The notes under the pieces were generated by a model. It was not told where the DNA came from and made no database searches. It worked only from the letters and a program-made list of their open reading frames with translations. A DNA stretch of 7,676 bases, from positions 1 to 7,676 of the forward strand of contig DASXMX010000509.1 in assembly GCA_036495445.1 (NCBI GenBank). The letters are read 5' to 3'. Positions 5,910 through 7,676 of the stretch are shown piece by piece (within the stretch, counting starts at the first letter, position 1; every line of letters begins with the position of its first letter). This DNA is from DASXMX01 sp036495445 (GTDB lineage Bacteria; Planctomycetota; Phycisphaerae; Tepidisphaerales; Tepidisphaeraceae). The position numbers were made by a program, and so were the translations under genes.

Positions 5910-5975
5910 CGGTTGAGGCCGCACGGTGGGCCAATCGGAAGCCACCGTCCCTTAACGCCCAAGCCGGCTCAACCG
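5910..5975. other. Nested inverted repeat, possible structured RNA element
   Basis: The outer arms CGGTTGAG (5910-5917) and CTCAACCG (5968-5975) pair perfectly over 8 bases. CCG (5919-5921) and CGG (5965-5967) add three more pairs if G5918 bulges. Inside lies a second perfect stem, ACGGTGG (5923-5929) with CCACCGT (5942-5948), around a 12-base loop. That gives 18 pairs in a nested arrangement. Smaller hairpins flank it: GGAGC/GCTCC (5831-5849), GCTGT/ACAGC (5883-5897), CGGC/GCCG (6026-6039) and GTGCCC/GGGCAT (6041-6064). It could be a leader RNA, a small RNA, or a paired protein-binding site. Confidence 0.45.
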
Positions 5976-5994
5976 GAAGGACACCTGCGATAAC

Positions 5995-6012
5995 GAATTT
6001 CCAGTGAATTTC
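5995..6012. promoter_or_regulatory. GAATTTC direct repeat at 11-base spacing
   Basis: GAATTTC occurs at 5995-6001 and 6006-6012, start to start 11 bases, about one helical turn. The same stretch also contains the inverted arms TTTCC (5998-6002) and GGAAA (6013-6017). This geometry suits a dimeric regulator binding one DNA face, but no regulator is known and chance is not excluded. Confidence 0.25.
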
Positions 6013-6184
6013 GGAAAAATGAGCGCGGCAACATCGCCGAGTGCCCGTTAAGCTGGGAGGGCATTGCGAGGGCTAAAAGGGATACAGGAGGATATTCGCG
6101 GATCATCACCGCACCGGATCGTCAAGTGAACCCGGCGTGAGCTGCGATCATGCCGTATGTGGTTTTTGTAAGGATGTAAGACGT

Positions 6185-7676
6185 ATGACACCACAGGTCG
6201 CGCCGAAAGGCGATCGCGTTGGCGGAAACGTTCCGATCGAATTCCTGGAATGCCGCGTCTTGCTGAGCGTGAGCAGTGTCTGGCGCGCCGACGCGATTCA
6301 CACATTCCAAGTGCTCCACACGGCCGCCGCCACCCCATATGTCGGCGCCGCCGCCAGCGGCATCACGCCGGCGCAGATGACGCAGGCGTATGGCGTCAAT
6401 CAGATCCGCTTCGGCACCGTCGCCGGGAATGGGGCCGGACAGACGATCGCGCTCATCGATGCCTTTGACGATCCCAACGCGCTGGCCGATCTCACCGCGT
6501 TCGACTCGTACTACGGGCTGCCGAACCCGCCGAGTTTTCTGAAGCTGAATGAGTCCGGCAGCGCCACCTCGCTGCCGGGTGTCGATCCCAGCCCCAAGGG
6601 CAATACCTGGGAACTGGAAGAGTCACTCGACATCGAGTGGGCGCACACCATCGCGCCGCAGGCGAACCTCATCCTGTACGAAGCCAACTCGCCCGCGTGG
6701 ACGGACCTGATCTCCGCCGTCGGCACGGCGGCGAGCAACTCGGCGGTCACCGCCGTCTCCATGAGCTTCGGATCGCCCGAGCAGACGGGCGAAACGTACT
6801 ACGACGGCTCCTTCAACGCCGCAAACGCGACGTTCCTCGCCTCCACGGGGGACACGGGCGGGGGTGGTTCCTACCCGGCGTCGTCGCCGAACGTCGTCGC
6901 CGTTGGCGGGACCGGGCTCTCGGTTGACTCGTCCGGCAATTACCTGGGCGAATCCGCATGGAGCGGTTCGAACGGTGGCATCAGCACGCAGGAGGCTGAG
7001 CCGGCGTGGCAGCAGTCGGTCCAGTCGACCGGGTGGCGGACGACGCCGGACGTCGCCATGGACGCCGACCCGGCCACGGGCGTGCCCGTTTACGACAGCT
7101 TCGACGGCGGCGCGGCGACGCCCTGGTTCACGGTCGGCGGGACGAGCCTGGCGACGCCGATGTGGGCCGGTCTGATCGCCATCGCCGACCAGGGCCGTAC
7201 GATCAATGGCCTTGCGCCGCTCACTTCCACGCAGGCGCATCAGATGCTCTACAGCGCGCCGGCCGGCGACTTCCATGACGTCACCGCCGGCGGGAACACG
7301 GGCTTCGGCGCCGGCCCGGGGTACGACGAGGTCACCGGCCGCGGCAGCCCGGTTGCCAACCTCCTCGTGCCGTACCTGGCCGGCAGCGCCGCGACGCAGC
7401 CGTCGCCCCCGGCGACCGCCTCCTTCACGGGGGTCGATTTCGCCACCCAAGGCACGTGGGGCGGCACCTACGGGGCGGACGGCTACGACATCTTCAACGA
7501 CTCGGCCAGCCTGCCCGCCTACGCACAGCTTTCGACTGCCGGCGCGCAAAGCTGGACCTGGGCGAGCCCGACCGCGAACCCCCGCGCCATGCAGAACTCG
7601 CCCGGGGCCAGCACTCGTACCGCCTCCTGCCTCTATTCCGGCTCTTCCTTCAGCCTCGACTTGAACCTCACCGACG
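6185..7676 (+). CDS. Sedolisin-family (S53) serine-carboxyl peptidase, 3' end outside window
   Basis: An open frame of 497 codons runs from ATG 6185 to the right edge; the in-frame upstream stop is at 6074. A weak AAGGA lies 10 bases before the ATG. Residues 19-28 (EFLECRVLLS) fit the LExRxLLS (LEPR-XLL type) N-terminal motif of exported planctomycete proteins. Residues 59-400 are a sedolisin catalytic domain: GITPAQMTQAYGV opens it, Glu145 and Asp149 in EESLDIEWAHTIAP are the E/D pair, Asp223 in STGDTGG is the oxyanion Asp, and Ser321 in GGTSLATP is the nucleophile. Asp365 and GPGYDEVTGRGSP (Asp381) fit the calcium site. S53 enzymes are endopeptidases, usually acid-active and secreted. The usual prodomain of about 180 residues is absent; only some 58 residues precede the domain. 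After a QPSPPA linker (405-410), a beta-type domain begins (TWGGTYGADGYDIFND, about 423 onward) and continues out of the window. Confidence 0.93.
   Translation, partial: MTPQVAPKGDRVGGNVPIEFLECRVLLSVSSVWRADAIHTFQVLHTAAATPYVGAAASGITPAQMTQAYGVNQIRFGTVAGNGAGQTIALIDAFDDPNALADLTAFDSYYGLPNPPSFLKLNESGSATSLPGVDPSPKGNTWELEESLDIEWAHTIAPQANLILYEANSPAWTDLISAVGTAASNSAVTAVSMSFGSPEQTGETYYDGSFNAANATFLASTGDTGGGGSYPASSPNVVAVGGTGLSVDSSGNYLGESAWSGSNGGISTQEAEPAWQQSVQSTGWRTTPDVAMDADPATGVPVYDSFDGGAATPWFTVGGTSLATPMWAGLIAIADQGRTINGLAPLTSTQAHQMLYSAPAGDFHDVTAGGNTGFGAGPGYDEVTGRGSPVANLLVPYLAGSAATQPSPPATASFTGVDFATQGTWGGTYGADGYDIFNDSASLPAYAQLSTAGAQSWTWASPTANPRAMQNSPGASTRTASCLYSGSSFSLDLNLTD

Larger units (their letters stand above)
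5696..6184. other. Long divergent intergenic region without a convincing gene
   Basis: This stretch of about 490 bases separates the minus-strand helical protein from the peptidase. It is less GC-rich than the genes, and its open frames lack the strong third-position G/C bias of real genes here. It holds a G-rich tract (5732-5743), a promoter-like pair (5771-5798), several inverted repeats between 5831 and 6064 including a strong nested one (5910-5975), an 11-base-spaced GAATTTC direct repeat (5995-6012), and a purine-rich run (about 6055-6092). It probably carries the promoters of both flanking genes and perhaps a structured leader or small RNA. I could not match it to a known riboswitch by eye. 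Confidence 0.6.

Noticed and set aside
5840..6007. 55-codon plus-strand open frame with GGGAG five bases before the ATG and a promoter-like pair upstream
   Set aside because: Third-position G/C is only about 60 percent, well below the clear genes, the translation has no pattern, and the nested inverted repeat explains much of this stretch. Ribosome profiling or conservation would be needed to revive it.
1182..6217. Five GCGATCGC octamers (near 1182, 2195, 2204, 2618 and 6210), like cyanobacterial HIP1
   Set aside because: All lie within genes and most fit favoured codons such as GCG ATC GCx; two come from a 9-base tandem repeat. Codon bias is enough to explain them.
6623..7549. Minus-strand open frame opposite the peptidase
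   Set aside because: The plus strand shows an intact sedolisin with all catalytic motifs; the minus translation is compositionally biased and featureless.

Overview
The window is GC-rich DNA, most likely from the phylum Planctomycetota and probably a Phycisphaerae-type lineage. Three things suggest this. A secreted protease starts with an LExRxLLS sorting motif. Exported proteins carry 'ASQPA'-type linkers. The gaps between genes hold heptamer tandem repeats and REP-like palindromes. The lineage call is an inference from style, not from a marker gene.

Layout. Bases 1-116 are the 3' end of an unidentified plus-strand gene. A plus-strand set of four genes follows: two tandem, apparently paralogous inner-membrane proteins with a cytoplasmic or periplasmic helical-repeat (TPR-like) tail (208-1095 and 1098-1892); a 103-residue protein with three membrane segments (2045-2356); and an 831-residue secreted protein with a TPR-like N-terminal half, a beta-rich centre and a helical C-terminus (2520-5015). 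The set looks like one envelope-associated module, but none of the four can be tied to a named pathway from sequence alone. The gaps on both sides of the small membrane gene are packed with palindromes: four copies of a GTAGGGGCGAAC-type hairpin (1890-2026) and a pair of inverted ACGGACA hairpins arranged like a REPIN (2390-2468). The stop codon of the second membrane gene lies inside the first palindrome.

A short convergent gap (5016-5068) with another heptamer repeat separates this module from a minus-strand gene for a 208-residue helical protein of unknown function (5069-5695). A gap of nearly 490 bases (5696-6184) then precedes a plus-strand sedolisin-family (S53) serine-carboxyl peptidase that runs off the right edge. 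This gap has a promoter-like pair and a series of nested inverted repeats that could be a structured leader or a small RNA. The peptidase has its full Glu/Asp/Asp/Ser catalytic set and its calcium-site region, but lacks the usual prodomain and carries the start of a C-terminal beta domain.

No defence system, CRISPR array, integrase, transposase, tRNA or rRNA was seen. The most interesting material is the palindromic repeat clusters, the structured gap upstream of the peptidase, and the uncharacterised TPR/membrane module.
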